A DNA stretch of 6,041 nucleotides from JBMNNU01 sp050942695 (GCA_050942695.1 JBMNNU010000200.1:1-6041); one strand, 5' to 3'; numbered from the stretch's first letter, positions 1 to 4,643 are shown. Numbers and translations: made by a program. The notes: generated by a model not told the origin, from the letters alone.

Positions 1-345
1 CAACTCGAGCGACTGCCGCTCGGCGAGCGACGCCATCCTGTACTGCAACTGCAGCAGGGAGTCGTCCAGCCTCACGAGGACGTCGCCCGCTCCGACCGTA
101 TCCCCCTCCTCGGCCAGCAGTTCCGTTACCCTACCCGCCACCTCGGAGGCGATCGAGACATCCTCCGACTCGATGGTGCCCGAGGCGAATATGCCCCTGG
201 GGGGCGGGGTGAATAGCTCGGTATACAGCCACCAGGCCAGACACCCCAGCGCCAGCACCGCAAGCAGGATCGCGGGCTTAGGAGGCCGCCTGTGGGCGCG
301 ATGGGTTCTGGGTGCTGCGTTCTGAGTCCTGCCTAACTCTGCCAT
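1..345 (-). CDS. HlyD-family membrane-fusion (periplasmic adaptor) protein, N-terminal part, cut by window edge
   Basis: The first 115 residues are present and the frame stays open to the left edge. A short Arg/Pro-rich cytoplasmic tail (residues 1-24) is followed by one hydrophobic membrane anchor (about 25-45, AILLAVLALGCLAWWLY). After it comes the typical adaptor entry, ASGTIESEDVSIASEVAGRV and EGDTVGAGDVLVRLDDSLL (about 54-98), which matches the first beta-barrel and biotinyl-lipoyl-like half-motif of HlyD/EmrA/YbhG-type proteins. The expected coiled coil would begin about residue 99. Such proteins link an inner-membrane ABC, MFS or RND pump to export of drugs or other substrates. The start ATG (345-343) directly abuts the TAG stop of the TetR gene, and the ribosome-binding site GGAGGAAGG lies inside the end of that gene, which indicates translational coupling. 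A transporter gene probably follows to the left, outside the window. The family call is firm; the pump type and substrate are unknown. Confidence 0.88.
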   Translation of the reverse strand, partial: MAELGRTQNAAPRTHRAHRRPPKPAILLAVLALGCLAWWLYTELFTPPPRGIFASGTIESEDVSIASEVAGRVTELLAEEGDTVGAGDVLVRLDDSLLQLQYRMASLAERQSLEL

Positions 346-993
346 CTATCCTTCCTCCCCGTCGGGGTCGTCTCTCAACACACCGTGTAGGAAGATATCC
401 ACAATGCCCTTCTCCCAGTTCTCCACTTTTAGAGGTAAGGTGACAGTGCTTGGCGCGAGGACCTTCAAGACGTTTTCGATCATGAAGGAGGAGAATACCA
501 GCCCGATGAATGCCCTGCCCATGATCACCGGGTTGACATCCCGGAGCTTGCCTTCTCGCTGCCCGAGTTCGGCAAGTCGATTGAAGAAAGCCACAATTCT
601 GCCGATGGCCTGGCTGGCGAGGGGGGTTACGTGCTTTCCCTGGAACTCCAGGGCGTCCATGAACATGAGAAGGACGAAGTCTTCCCGGCCTATCGCCTCA
701 TCCATGATCTCCCGGAAGCCGCTATCGACCAGCTCGGCCACTGAATCCCCTCTGGCCCTGGAGAGCGCCTCGCTCATAGCGCGGTATAGGTTGCGCTCGT
801 CCAGGATCTCCTGGAGGATCTCCTCTTTAGAGATGAAGTGGTTATAAACGCCTCCCAGGCTGATCCCGGCGTCGCGCGCGATCTCCCGCATACCGGTTGC
901 ATGGTAGCCCTGGCGCAGGAAGAGGAGCCTGGCAGCCTCTAGGATGGCCTCCCTGGTCTTCTGCCCCACAGCCCTTTTGCCTCCGCCAGCCAT
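346..993 (-). CDS. TetR/AcrR-family transcriptional repressor
   Basis: A 215-residue protein, a normal length for the family. Residues about 12-58 form the TetR_N DNA-binding domain: TREAILEAARLLFLRQGY, then the helix-turn-helix REIARDAGISLGGVYNHF (36-53) and SKEEIL. The remainder (about 65-215) is a helical, variable ligand-binding and dimerisation domain, including a C-terminal stretch resembling TetR_C regions (MGRAFIGLVFSSFMIENVL). The frame is open 43 codons further upstream, but the ATG at 993 is preferred: it begins MAGGGKRAVGQKTRE, has AAGAGGTGGGG just upstream, and lies downstream of a strong promoter, whereas the longer start at 1122 lies upstream of that promoter. The next gene is a HlyD-type adaptor, so the likely role is local repression of an efflux operon that is relieved by a pump substrate. 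The ligand is unknown. A palindromic operator overlapping the predicted transcription start suggests autorepression. Confidence 0.93.
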   Translation of the reverse strand: MAGGGKRAVGQKTREAILEAARLLFLRQGYHATGMREIARDAGISLGGVYNHFISKEEILQEILDERNLYRAMSEALSRARGDSVAELVDSGFREIMDEAIGREDFVLLMFMDALEFQGKHVTPLASQAIGRIVAFFNRLAELGQREGKLRDVNPVIMGRAFIGLVFSSFMIENVLKVLAPSTVTLPLKVENWEKGIVDIFLHGVLRDDPDGEEG

Positions 994-1015
994 AGCCCCA
1001 CCTCTTGAAATTGAG

Positions 1016-1033
1016 TGAACGAACGATCGTTCA
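1016..1033. promoter_or_regulatory. Predicted TetR-type operator (palindrome)
   Basis: The site reads TGAACGAACGATCGTTCA. It contains a perfect 12-bp palindrome GAACGATCGTTC (1021-1032) and an overlapping TGAAC...GTTCA pair (1016-1020 and 1029-1033). This composition resembles known operators of TetR-family regulators. It lies 1 bp downstream of the predicted minus-strand -10 box (1035-1040) and spans the expected transcription start, an ideal position for autorepression by the TetR-like protein encoded 23 bp further on. Binding is inferred, not shown. Confidence 0.72.
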
Positions 1034-1034
1034 T

Positions 1035-1062
1035 ATATTAGACACAAATTGGTGGTTGTCAA
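1035..1062 (-). promoter_or_regulatory. Sigma70-type promoter of the tetR-hlyD operon
   Basis: Read on the minus strand, a perfect TTGACA -35 box (1062-1057) is followed after 16 bp by TAATAT (1040-1035; 4 of 6 matches to TATAAT). Transcription would start near 1028, inside the palindromic operator, leaving a leader of about 35 nt before the ATG at 993. This placement also argues against the longer reading frame starting at 1122. Confidence 0.7.
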
Positions 1063-1172
1063 GAGGTTTTTTCTTGCCGTTTTCGCCTCTTTCCCGCAGA
1101 ATCTAGTGCAAGTGCCTATCATGGGATCGCTTGACTGGCGACTAAGAAGATGGCCTAAGATATCCTACCCTT

Positions 1173-1272
1173 CGTCACCCCCGGCCTCTTTTTCGTCACC
1201 CCCGCTTTCGCGGGGGTCCGGTCCATCACGGCGCGCCAAGTACACTAGATTCCCGCTTGCGCGGGAATGACG
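1173..1272. repeat. REP/BIME-like palindromic repeat with two GC-rich hairpins
   Basis: Two perfect 8-bp hairpins with 4-nt loops are seen: ACCCCCGC-TTTC-GCGGGGGT (1198-1217) and ATTCCCGC-TTGC-GCGGGAAT (1249-1268). The block from 1194 to 1272 is bounded by inverted ends CGTCA and TGACG. The left end is repeated directly: CGTCACCCCCG occurs at 1173-1183 and again at 1194-1204. Arms of the ATTCCCGC/GCGGGAAT type are common in dispersed intergenic repeats of many bacteria. Neither hairpin is followed by a T-run on the plus strand, so this is better read as a dispersed repeat than as an ordinary terminator. Confidence 0.7.
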
Positions 1273-1401
1273 GAGTAGAGGGCGGGAATGGTGGCCTAGT
1301 TATGCACCTGATCTCGACCAGATGCTTAGCGAGAGCCCGGCGTTTTTGACCCCGGGCGACTCTTTAACCAGACTTATCGCGAAAATAGGGGGGTGTGGCG
1401 G

Positions 1402-2154
1402 ATGAAATTGACAGATAAAACTGTACTCGTAACGGGGGGCAGTCGGGGCAACGGCCGAGCGATGGCCCTCGCCCTTGCGAGGGAAGGGGCCGACGTAGCA
1501 ATTAACTACCGCAGCCACGAGGCGGAGGCGCTCTCGGCTGTGGAGGAGATCCGGGCCATGGGGCGGCGTTCCTTCGCCGTGCAGGCCGATACCTCCAACT
1601 CAGCTCAGGTCAAGGCTATGGTCGGCAGGGTTATGGAGGAGTTCGGCAGGATCGACGTGCTGTTGAACAACGCCGGGGTGCTGAAGAGAACCCCCTTCCT
1701 CGAGATCTCGGAGGAGGAGTGGGACTGGATCATCGACGTCAACCTGAAGGGCTACTTCCTTGTAGGCCAGGCTGTCGCCCGGGAGATGGTAAAGGTCAGG
1801 CGAGGGGTAATCATCAACGTCTCATCCCTAGGCCAGCGGATAGCTATGCCCAGCCTCACCCACTACAACGCCTCCAAGGGCGGGGTAGGCCAGTTGACCC
1901 GCCAGATGGCGCTGGAGCTGGCGAAGTACGGCATCCGGGTCAACGCCATCTGCCCGGGACTGATCGAGACCGATATGAATCGCCACAACCTGGCTGACCC
2001 GGAGTTCCGCCGCTCGCGCCTGGCCAACACACCCCTGGGTATCGTAGGCACGCCGGAGGATCTCGGTGGCATCGCAGTCTACCTTGCCGGGGACGAGTCC
2101 CGCTACGTGACCGGCAGCATGTTCTTCGTCGACGGTGGAGTCAGCATAAAATAA
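1402..2154 (+). CDS. SDR-family NAD(P)-dependent oxidoreductase (3-ketoacyl-reductase/glucose-dehydrogenase type)
   Basis: A 250-residue classical short-chain dehydrogenase, complete and of normal length. A Rossmann fold runs throughout, with the cofactor-binding glycine motif TGGSRGNG (11-18), NNAG (89-92), the structural/catalytic Asn114 (in VNLKG), Ser142 in NVSSLG, and the YxxxK active site Tyr155/Lys159 (YNASK). PGLIETDM (185-192) and the C-terminal YVTGSMFFVDGG are also typical. Residues 35-37 are Asn-Tyr-Arg after the second strand, with no acidic residue, which favours NADP(H) over NAD(H); this is inference. Family members reduce or oxidise carbonyl/hydroxyl groups, and the substrate cannot be told from sequence. 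GTG at 1393 is in frame, but the ATG at 1402 is preferred because AGGGGGG lies about 8 nt before it. The position-17 Asn in TGGSRGNG, where Ile or Leu is usual, is a minor oddity. The gene converges with the proline-racemase-like gene and shows no decay. Confidence 0.93.
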   Translation: MKLTDKTVLVTGGSRGNGRAMALALAREGADVAINYRSHEAEALSAVEEIRAMGRRSFAVQADTSNSAQVKAMVGRVMEEFGRIDVLLNNAGVLKRTPFLEISEEEWDWIIDVNLKGYFLVGQAVAREMVKVRRGVIINVSSLGQRIAMPSLTHYNASKGGVGQLTRQMALELAKYGIRVNAICPGLIETDMNRHNLADPEFRRSRLANTPLGIVGTPEDLGGIAVYLAGDESRYVTGSMFFVDGGVSIK

Positions 2155-2157
2155 GAG

Positions 2158-2197
2158 GCTATACGTGTGGGGCTGCATGCAGCCCCACACGTATAGC
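2158..2197. terminator. Perfect 40-bp palindrome between convergent genes, probable bidirectional terminator
   Basis: Each 20-base half is the exact reverse complement of the other, centred between 2177 and 2178 (GGGGCTGCA|TGCAGCCCC at the core). It begins 4 bp after the SDR stop, and its last base (2197) is the final base of the opposite gene's TAG stop codon. As RNA it would form a very stable hairpin from either strand, which fits termination of both convergent genes. There is no T-run on either side, so it is not a textbook intrinsic terminator. It might instead act as an mRNA 3'-end barrier or a protein-binding site. Confidence 0.6.
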
Positions 2198-2904
2198 TAC
2201 CCTCCCCAGATATCCCCCACGGTGAACCCCTCGGTGAATGGGTCCTCGGCATCCAGCACGTATTGAGTCAGGGCGTAGATCCAGGCCTGGCCCGTGATCG
2301 TGGGCACTACCGCGGGGTAGGGTCCGACCTGCGTTTCCTCCAGGAGACGTCCGGTGAAGACCGTTCCCAGTATCCCCTCGTGGACGAATATTACGTAGAA
2401 CATGCCGCCGTAGGCCACGTCAACAGTTACCGTCCCCAGGTTGGGCACCTCCACCGATGCATCGAGGTGTACGGCGAAGGCCGGGACGTTCCTGAAAGTA
2501 ACGCCTTTCACCTTGCCGTTGGCGCACTCCGCCCGGATTCGCACCAGTCCCGCCGGGGCCTCCAGGGTGAACTCCGTCACCGGCTCCTTCATCGGTATCA
2601 TACCCGTCTCCAGCAGCACGGTAGCGGTGCAGAGGGTGTTGCTCCCCGACATGGGCGGGTACTCCACCTGCTCCATGATGACGAATCCGGCGTCCGCGTC
2701 GGGGTGGGTCGGCGGCAGCACCAGGTTGCAGCAAAGGGCAGGGTAGCCTCGCGGCTCGCGGAGCATCCGCTTGCGCAGGTCGTCCCGGTGGGTCCGGAGG
2801 TAGACCATCTTCTCGAACATGGTCTTTCCAGGCACGTCCAGCACCCCCCCGATAATCACCCTCCCCGGCTCGCCCGCCGCGTGGGCGTCCACCGCTGTGA
2901 TCAT
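2197..2904 (-). pseudogene. Proline-racemase-family protein with large internal deletion
   Basis: The 235-residue frame aligns from memory with proline racemase/hydroxyproline epimerase/3-hydroxyproline dehydratase proteins, which are about 310-345 residues. Family blocks are clear: VDAHAAGEPGRVIIGG (5-20), PGKTMFEKM (25-33), EPRG (50-53), the first active-site motif PPMSGSNTLC (83-92) with Ser86 where classic racemases have Cys, ETGMIPM, and VDVAYGGMFY (161-170). After Ile172 the protein jumps straight to FVHEGILGTVFTGRLLEET (173-191) and the normal C-terminus ending FTVGDIWGG. The intervening stretch of about 100 residues, including the second catalytic motif (DRSPCGTG-type), is absent, so activity is unlikely. 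The DNA junction is near 2388/2389 and the deletion is in frame. The ATG at 2904 has no well-placed ribosome-binding site; a better signal lies upstream in another frame. The intact ancestor probably acted on proline or hydroxyproline. Confidence 0.8.
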
Positions 2905-2929
2905 GTGCTCAGTCGCATCGACGGCCTCC
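2901..2929 (-). promoter_or_regulatory. Ribosome-binding site and out-of-frame start upstream of the proline-racemase-like gene
   Basis: On the minus strand GGAGG (2929-2925) stands 6 nt before an ATG (2918-2916) that reads ATG CGA CTG AGC ACA TGA, giving MRLST and a stop. The TGA overlaps the ATG of the racemase frame (ATGA, 2904-2901). Many family members begin MR..., a few residues before the IxxVDxHxxGE block, so one lost base between 2918 and 2902 would join MRLST to MITAVDAH in a single frame. Either the gene carries a 1-nt deletion, or the downstream frame is translated by reinitiation through the ATGA overlap. Confidence 0.5.
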
Positions 2930-2977
2930 GTACTCTCTCTTCCCTACTCGAGAGGGGGTTAGAAGCACTAACCAATC

Positions 2978-3004
2978 CACAGATTACACAGAAATCACAG
3001 ATAA
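2978..3004. repeat. Short tandem repeat, three 9-nt units
   Basis: Three consecutive units read CACAGATTA, CACAGAAAT and CACAGATAA, sharing the core CACAGA. They lie in the 267-bp gap between the divergent racemase-like and SnoaL-like genes. Similar CACAGATTA strings are, from memory, common in intergenic DNA of environmental bacteria. No function can be assigned. Confidence 0.55.
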
Positions 3005-3029
3005 GACGTAGGGATCAATGATACGCCGC

Positions 3030-3058
3030 TTGACGTTTGTTGTCTTTCGCCATAAAAC
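3030..3058 (+). promoter_or_regulatory. Candidate promoter of the SnoaL-like gene
   Basis: TTGACG (3030-3035, 5 of 6 matches) is followed after 17 bp by TAAAAC (3053-3058, 4 of 6). Transcription would start near 3065, giving a leader of about 107 nt before the GTG at 3172. The spacing is ideal but the -10 box is weak, so this is only a candidate. Confidence 0.3.
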
Positions 3059-3171
3059 CGTAGCCAGGTCCGACGCACCTTATTCGGGTGAAGGCAACTT
3101 CATTCAAACAGATGGCAGGGTGCATAGCCGTTTTATTCGAGCGTTCGGCAGTTCAAGAAAGGAATCGTATC

Positions 3172-3605
3172 GTGTCTACCGAAGAGAACAAATTGCTCGT
3201 CCGACGTTACTACGAGGAGGTCGTCAACACGGGTAACGTCGATCGATTGGCCGAGTTCATCTCCCAGCCTATGTAGAGGTCTACAATAACGTCAGGCATG
3301 CAGTCGGGCTCGAAGGGGCGAAGCAGCACGTTCTTGGCGTCCGCAATACCTACCCAGATTTCCATCTGACGGTCGAACAACAGATTGCCGAAGGGGAATG
3401 GGTCGTGACGCGCGTTACGGCACGCGGCACCCATGAGGGCGTGTGGCTCGGGATGAGGCCAACGGGGAAAAAGGTGGAAATGACCGGAGTGAACATCGAT
3501 CGGGTCGTTGATGGCCTGATTGTGGAGCATAGCGGCGCCGCCAACACCCTGGAGCCGCTGCTCGAAATCGGGGCGATACGGGTCGCGGACCCCGTAGACG
3601 GGTAG
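3172..3605 (+). pseudogene. SnoaL-like (ester cyclase, NTF2-fold) gene broken by one frameshift
   Basis: Two frames together encode one SnoaL-like polyketide-cyclase/NTF2-fold protein of about 144 residues, a normal length. Part one starts at GTG 3172, preceded by AAGAAAGGAA, and reads VSTEENKLLVRRYYEEVVNT, then GNVDRLAEFIS. It stops at TAG 3274-3276. Part two is in the next frame from TAT 3270 and continues YVEVYNNVRHAVGLEGAKQH, NTYPDFHLTVEQQIAEGEWV, VTRVTARGTHEG and so on, to a stop at 3605. The junction is in the CCT at 3268-3270: one extra base, for example CCC TAT, would restore a single frame, so a 1-nt deletion is implied. Homologues are small, cofactor-free proteins of mostly unknown substrate, named after polyketide cyclases. 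The second part still has good codon structure, so the break is recent or is a sequencing/assembly error. No transport or polyketide genes are nearby. Confidence 0.82.
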
Positions 3606-3607
3606 CG

Positions 3608-3880
3608 ATGTTCGATCCCGAGAGTATCGACGAACTCAAAGGCGCCATAATCGAATGCATCGATGGTGATAGTGGGGTGTTGGATTCGGCGCCTTCACCG
3701 CAACCGCCACTCGCTGCGCCCAGTATGCTGGATACCTACCACCACATGGGAGCAGGCTTTACCCGCGGGATGGATAGGGTTTTCCAGGTGGTGACGGAGT
3801 ACAACCTATCGGAGCAGCCGAGGCGCGCCCTGGCCTTGCTGGATTCCGGCAGCTACTCCGAAGTATCCTGCAAGGGATAA
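3608..3880 (+). CDS. Small hypothetical protein, possibly a gene remnant
   Basis: A 90-residue frame starting 2 bp after the stop of the SnoaL-like gene. No strong Shine-Dalgarno sequence precedes its ATG. The N-terminal 26 residues (MFDPESIDELKGAIIECIDG, then DSGVLD) look like a natural helical start. From memory they resemble the first residues of NurA-domain nuclease-like proteins, whose sequence would continue ...LDELREEIRPLR. Here the sequence instead switches to a Pro/Ala-rich linker (SAPSPQPPLAAPS) and a second helical stretch (MLDTYHHMGAGFTRG, then MDRVFQVVTEYNL). There are no membrane segments or known catalytic motifs. It may be a fusion of two fragments left by deletion, in line with the damaged genes to its left, or an unrelated small protein. 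The NurA resemblance is weak and unverified; treat the function as unknown. Confidence 0.4.
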   Translation: MFDPESIDELKGAIIECIDGDSGVLDSAPSPQPPLAAPSMLDTYHHMGAGFTRGMDRVFQVVTEYNLSEQPRRALALLDSGSYSEVSCKG

Positions 3881-3910
3881 AGCACTTGGCTCACTACCTA
3901 TTCGACCTGT

Positions 3911-4360
3911 CTAACCGGAGTTTCGAGCGGGAGGTTGCTTGGAGGTGCGTTGAGCTGCTTTGGCCACCTTGGCTCTTAGAGCAGCCAGCTCTTCAGGGGG
4001 GAGAGATTGAAGCGCCTGGGCTAAACCTTTAGCTACGTCGTAATCCAGAGCAACGTTATCTGAGTAGGACTGCGCCACATCGGGGTCGCGGGTTACCGGT
4101 ACGAAGCCTCCGGCCCCTTTTTTCCTTCGCCTTTTTTTCACGACGGGTGGGGAATTTGCCTCGGGTTCAAACTGGAGAGGCAGCGGCAACTGCGCTGCTT
4201 CGGATTCTTCACCCTGCCATGTATTCTTTTTTCCCGGCTTCTGCCTGTTCTCATCAGGCGAAGCAAAAAGGGCCGGCGTATCGACTGCCGGCCCTTTAGG
4301 GTCGTTGACGACAGGGGTCTCAATTGGTGGCAAACCCTTATCCTCTGCCCTATCTTTCAA
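3911..4360 (-). CDS. Hypothetical hydrophilic, charge-rich protein (149 residues)
   Basis: I do not recognise the family. The frame starts at TTG (4360-4358). The nearest upstream in-frame stop is 8 codons away and there is no in-frame ATG, so TTG is the most likely start; GGAG lies 11 nt before it. The protein has a Pro/Glu/Lys-rich, probably disordered N-terminal half (1-70) and a strongly basic patch VKKRRRKKGAGGF (about 74-86). The C-terminal part is probably helical, with DYDVAKGLAQALQSLPPEEL and AALRAKVAKAAQ, and the tail is basic (RTSKQPPARNSG). It has no signal peptide, membrane segment or Cys residue. The layout would suit a small nucleic-acid-binding or scaffold protein, but that is a guess. 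The gene converges with the small ORF ending at 3880, 30 bp away. Inside its 5' part lies a terminator-like hairpin (4262-4297), which is unusual for a translated gene. Codon use is less GC-biased at third positions than in the SDR or aldolase genes, hinting at a different origin. Confidence 0.5.
   Translation of the reverse strand: MKDRAEDKGLPPIETPVVNDPKGPAVDTPALFASPDENRQKPGKKNTWQGEESEAAQLPLPLQFEPEANSPPVVKKRRRKKGAGGFVPVTRDPDVAQSYSDNVALDYDVAKGLAQALQSLPPEELAALRAKVAKAAQRTSKQPPARNSG
4265..4297 (-). terminator. Terminator-like hairpin inside the 5' part of the hypothetical gene
   Basis: On the minus strand AAAGGGCCGGC (4297-4287) pairs perfectly with GCCGGCCCTTT (4277-4267) around a 9-nt loop, and the T-run extends to five (TTTTTG, 4269-4264). 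This is the form of an intrinsic terminator for minus-strand transcription. It sits about 63 nt into the reading frame 4360-3911. It could be an attenuator, a relic terminator, or a chance product of the codons for KGPAVDTPALF. On the plus strand only TTT follows, so it would be weak there. Confidence 0.45.
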
Positions 4361-4431
4361 TCGAATCGTTGCTCCAGGTTTCTATCGACCTCAGATATCA
4401 AGGCGCCGTCGTCACGTTACTGTTAAGCTAC

Positions 4432-4440
4432 ATAATACCA
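4432..4440 (-). promoter_or_regulatory. Candidate extended -10 promoter for the hypothetical gene
   Basis: The minus strand reads TGGTATTAT (4440-4432): a TATTAT -10 box (5 of 6 matches) with the TGn extension, in an AT-rich stretch. Transcription would start near 4425, about 65 nt before the TTG at 4360. No good -35 box stands at 16-18 bp, as expected for an extended -10 promoter. Just upstream (4454-4473) are overlapping palindromes that could be an operator. Confidence 0.35.
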
Positions 4441-4453
4441 CATATTGTCAAGA

Positions 4454-4473
4454 AACAATTAACATGTTGTTAA
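4454..4473. promoter_or_regulatory. AT-rich overlapping palindromes, possible operator
   Basis: AACAATTAACATGTTGTTAA holds several dyads: AACAA...TTGTT (4454-4458 and 4467-4471), AACATGTT (4461-4468) and TTAACA-TGT-TGTTAA (4459-4473). They lie upstream of the candidate minus-strand promoter for the hypothetical gene, about where its -35 region would fall. They could bind a regulator, but no candidate regulator gene is adjacent and AT-rich DNA yields such dyads easily. Confidence 0.3.
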
Positions 4474-4562
4474 ATCTGCCTTAAAAACCTGTAGTTTTTC
4501 CAATTTCTCCTCTCAGTTTTCCTAAACAGTTACCCTACCAAGTTTTTCACTATCGATGATCC

Positions 4563-4591
4563 TTGACATCGGCTCCAGCCAGGAATAGCAT
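4563..4591 (+). promoter_or_regulatory. Predicted sigma70-type promoter of the aldolase-nucleoside hydrolase unit
   Basis: A perfect TTGACA (4563-4568) is followed after exactly 17 bp by TAGCAT (4586-4591, 4 of 6 matches). Transcription would start near 4598, giving a leader of about 46 nt. Inside that leader is a small dyad, GACAT-T-ATGTC (4604-4614), just downstream of the start site and ahead of the ribosome-binding site AAAGGGG (4628-4634). It could be an operator for substrate-responsive control. Confidence 0.5.
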
Positions 4592-4643
4592 GGGTGATGA
4601 TATGACATTATGTCTTTCTTGATATAGAAAGGGGAACGTGGCT

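Larger units (their letters stand above)
994..1401. other. 408-bp intergenic region between divergent tetR and SDR genes
   Basis: From left to right it holds the TetR operator and minus-strand promoter (1016-1062), unremarkable sequence (about 1063-1172), a two-hairpin palindromic repeat (1173-1272) and the SDR leader (1273-1401). The leader contains an imperfect hairpin, GCCCGG (1335-1340) pairing with CCGGGC (1352-1357), followed by CTCTTT. I could not settle on a convincing plus-strand promoter for the SDR gene. The open frames across this region look like chance and no gene is called. Confidence 0.6.

Noticed and set aside
404..847. A 147-codon plus-strand frame
   Set aside because: It lies wholly antisense to the TetR gene, has an unnatural Ser/Arg/Met-rich composition and no ribosome-binding site.
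994..1122. A 43-codon N-terminal extension of the TetR gene (start at 1122)
   Set aside because: It spans the predicted promoter and operator and does not resemble a TetR N-terminus. The ATG at 993 has a good ribosome-binding site.
1049..1270. A 73-codon plus-strand frame running into the palindromic repeat
   Set aside because: It covers promoter and repeat DNA, has no ribosome-binding site and its translation is Pro/Ser/Arg-rich.
1346..1377. TTGACC with a distant ACTTAT as promoter of the SDR gene
   Set aside because: The boxes are about 20 bp apart and the -10 match is poor. TTGACT at 1131 with TAAGAT at 1156 has a 19-bp spacer. Neither is convincing.
2978..3004. The CACAGA repeats as a CRISPR array or plasmid iteron set
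   Set aside because: There are only three 9-nt units without spacers and no replication or Cas gene nearby.
2263..3021. A 252-codon plus-strand frame
   Set aside because: It is antisense to the proline-racemase-like gene, His/Arg/Gly-rich and without any family motif. It is a GC-rich shadow frame.
3088..3276. An upstream ATG (3088) for the SnoaL-like gene, adding 28 residues
   Set aside because: The family normally starts near STEENK. GTG 3172 has AAGAAAGGAA at a good distance, and the added residues look non-coding.
4483..4499. AAAAAC-CTGTA-GTTTTT hairpin as an intrinsic terminator
   Set aside because: The stem is almost all A-T with one G-C pair, too weak to call, and no gene ends next to it.
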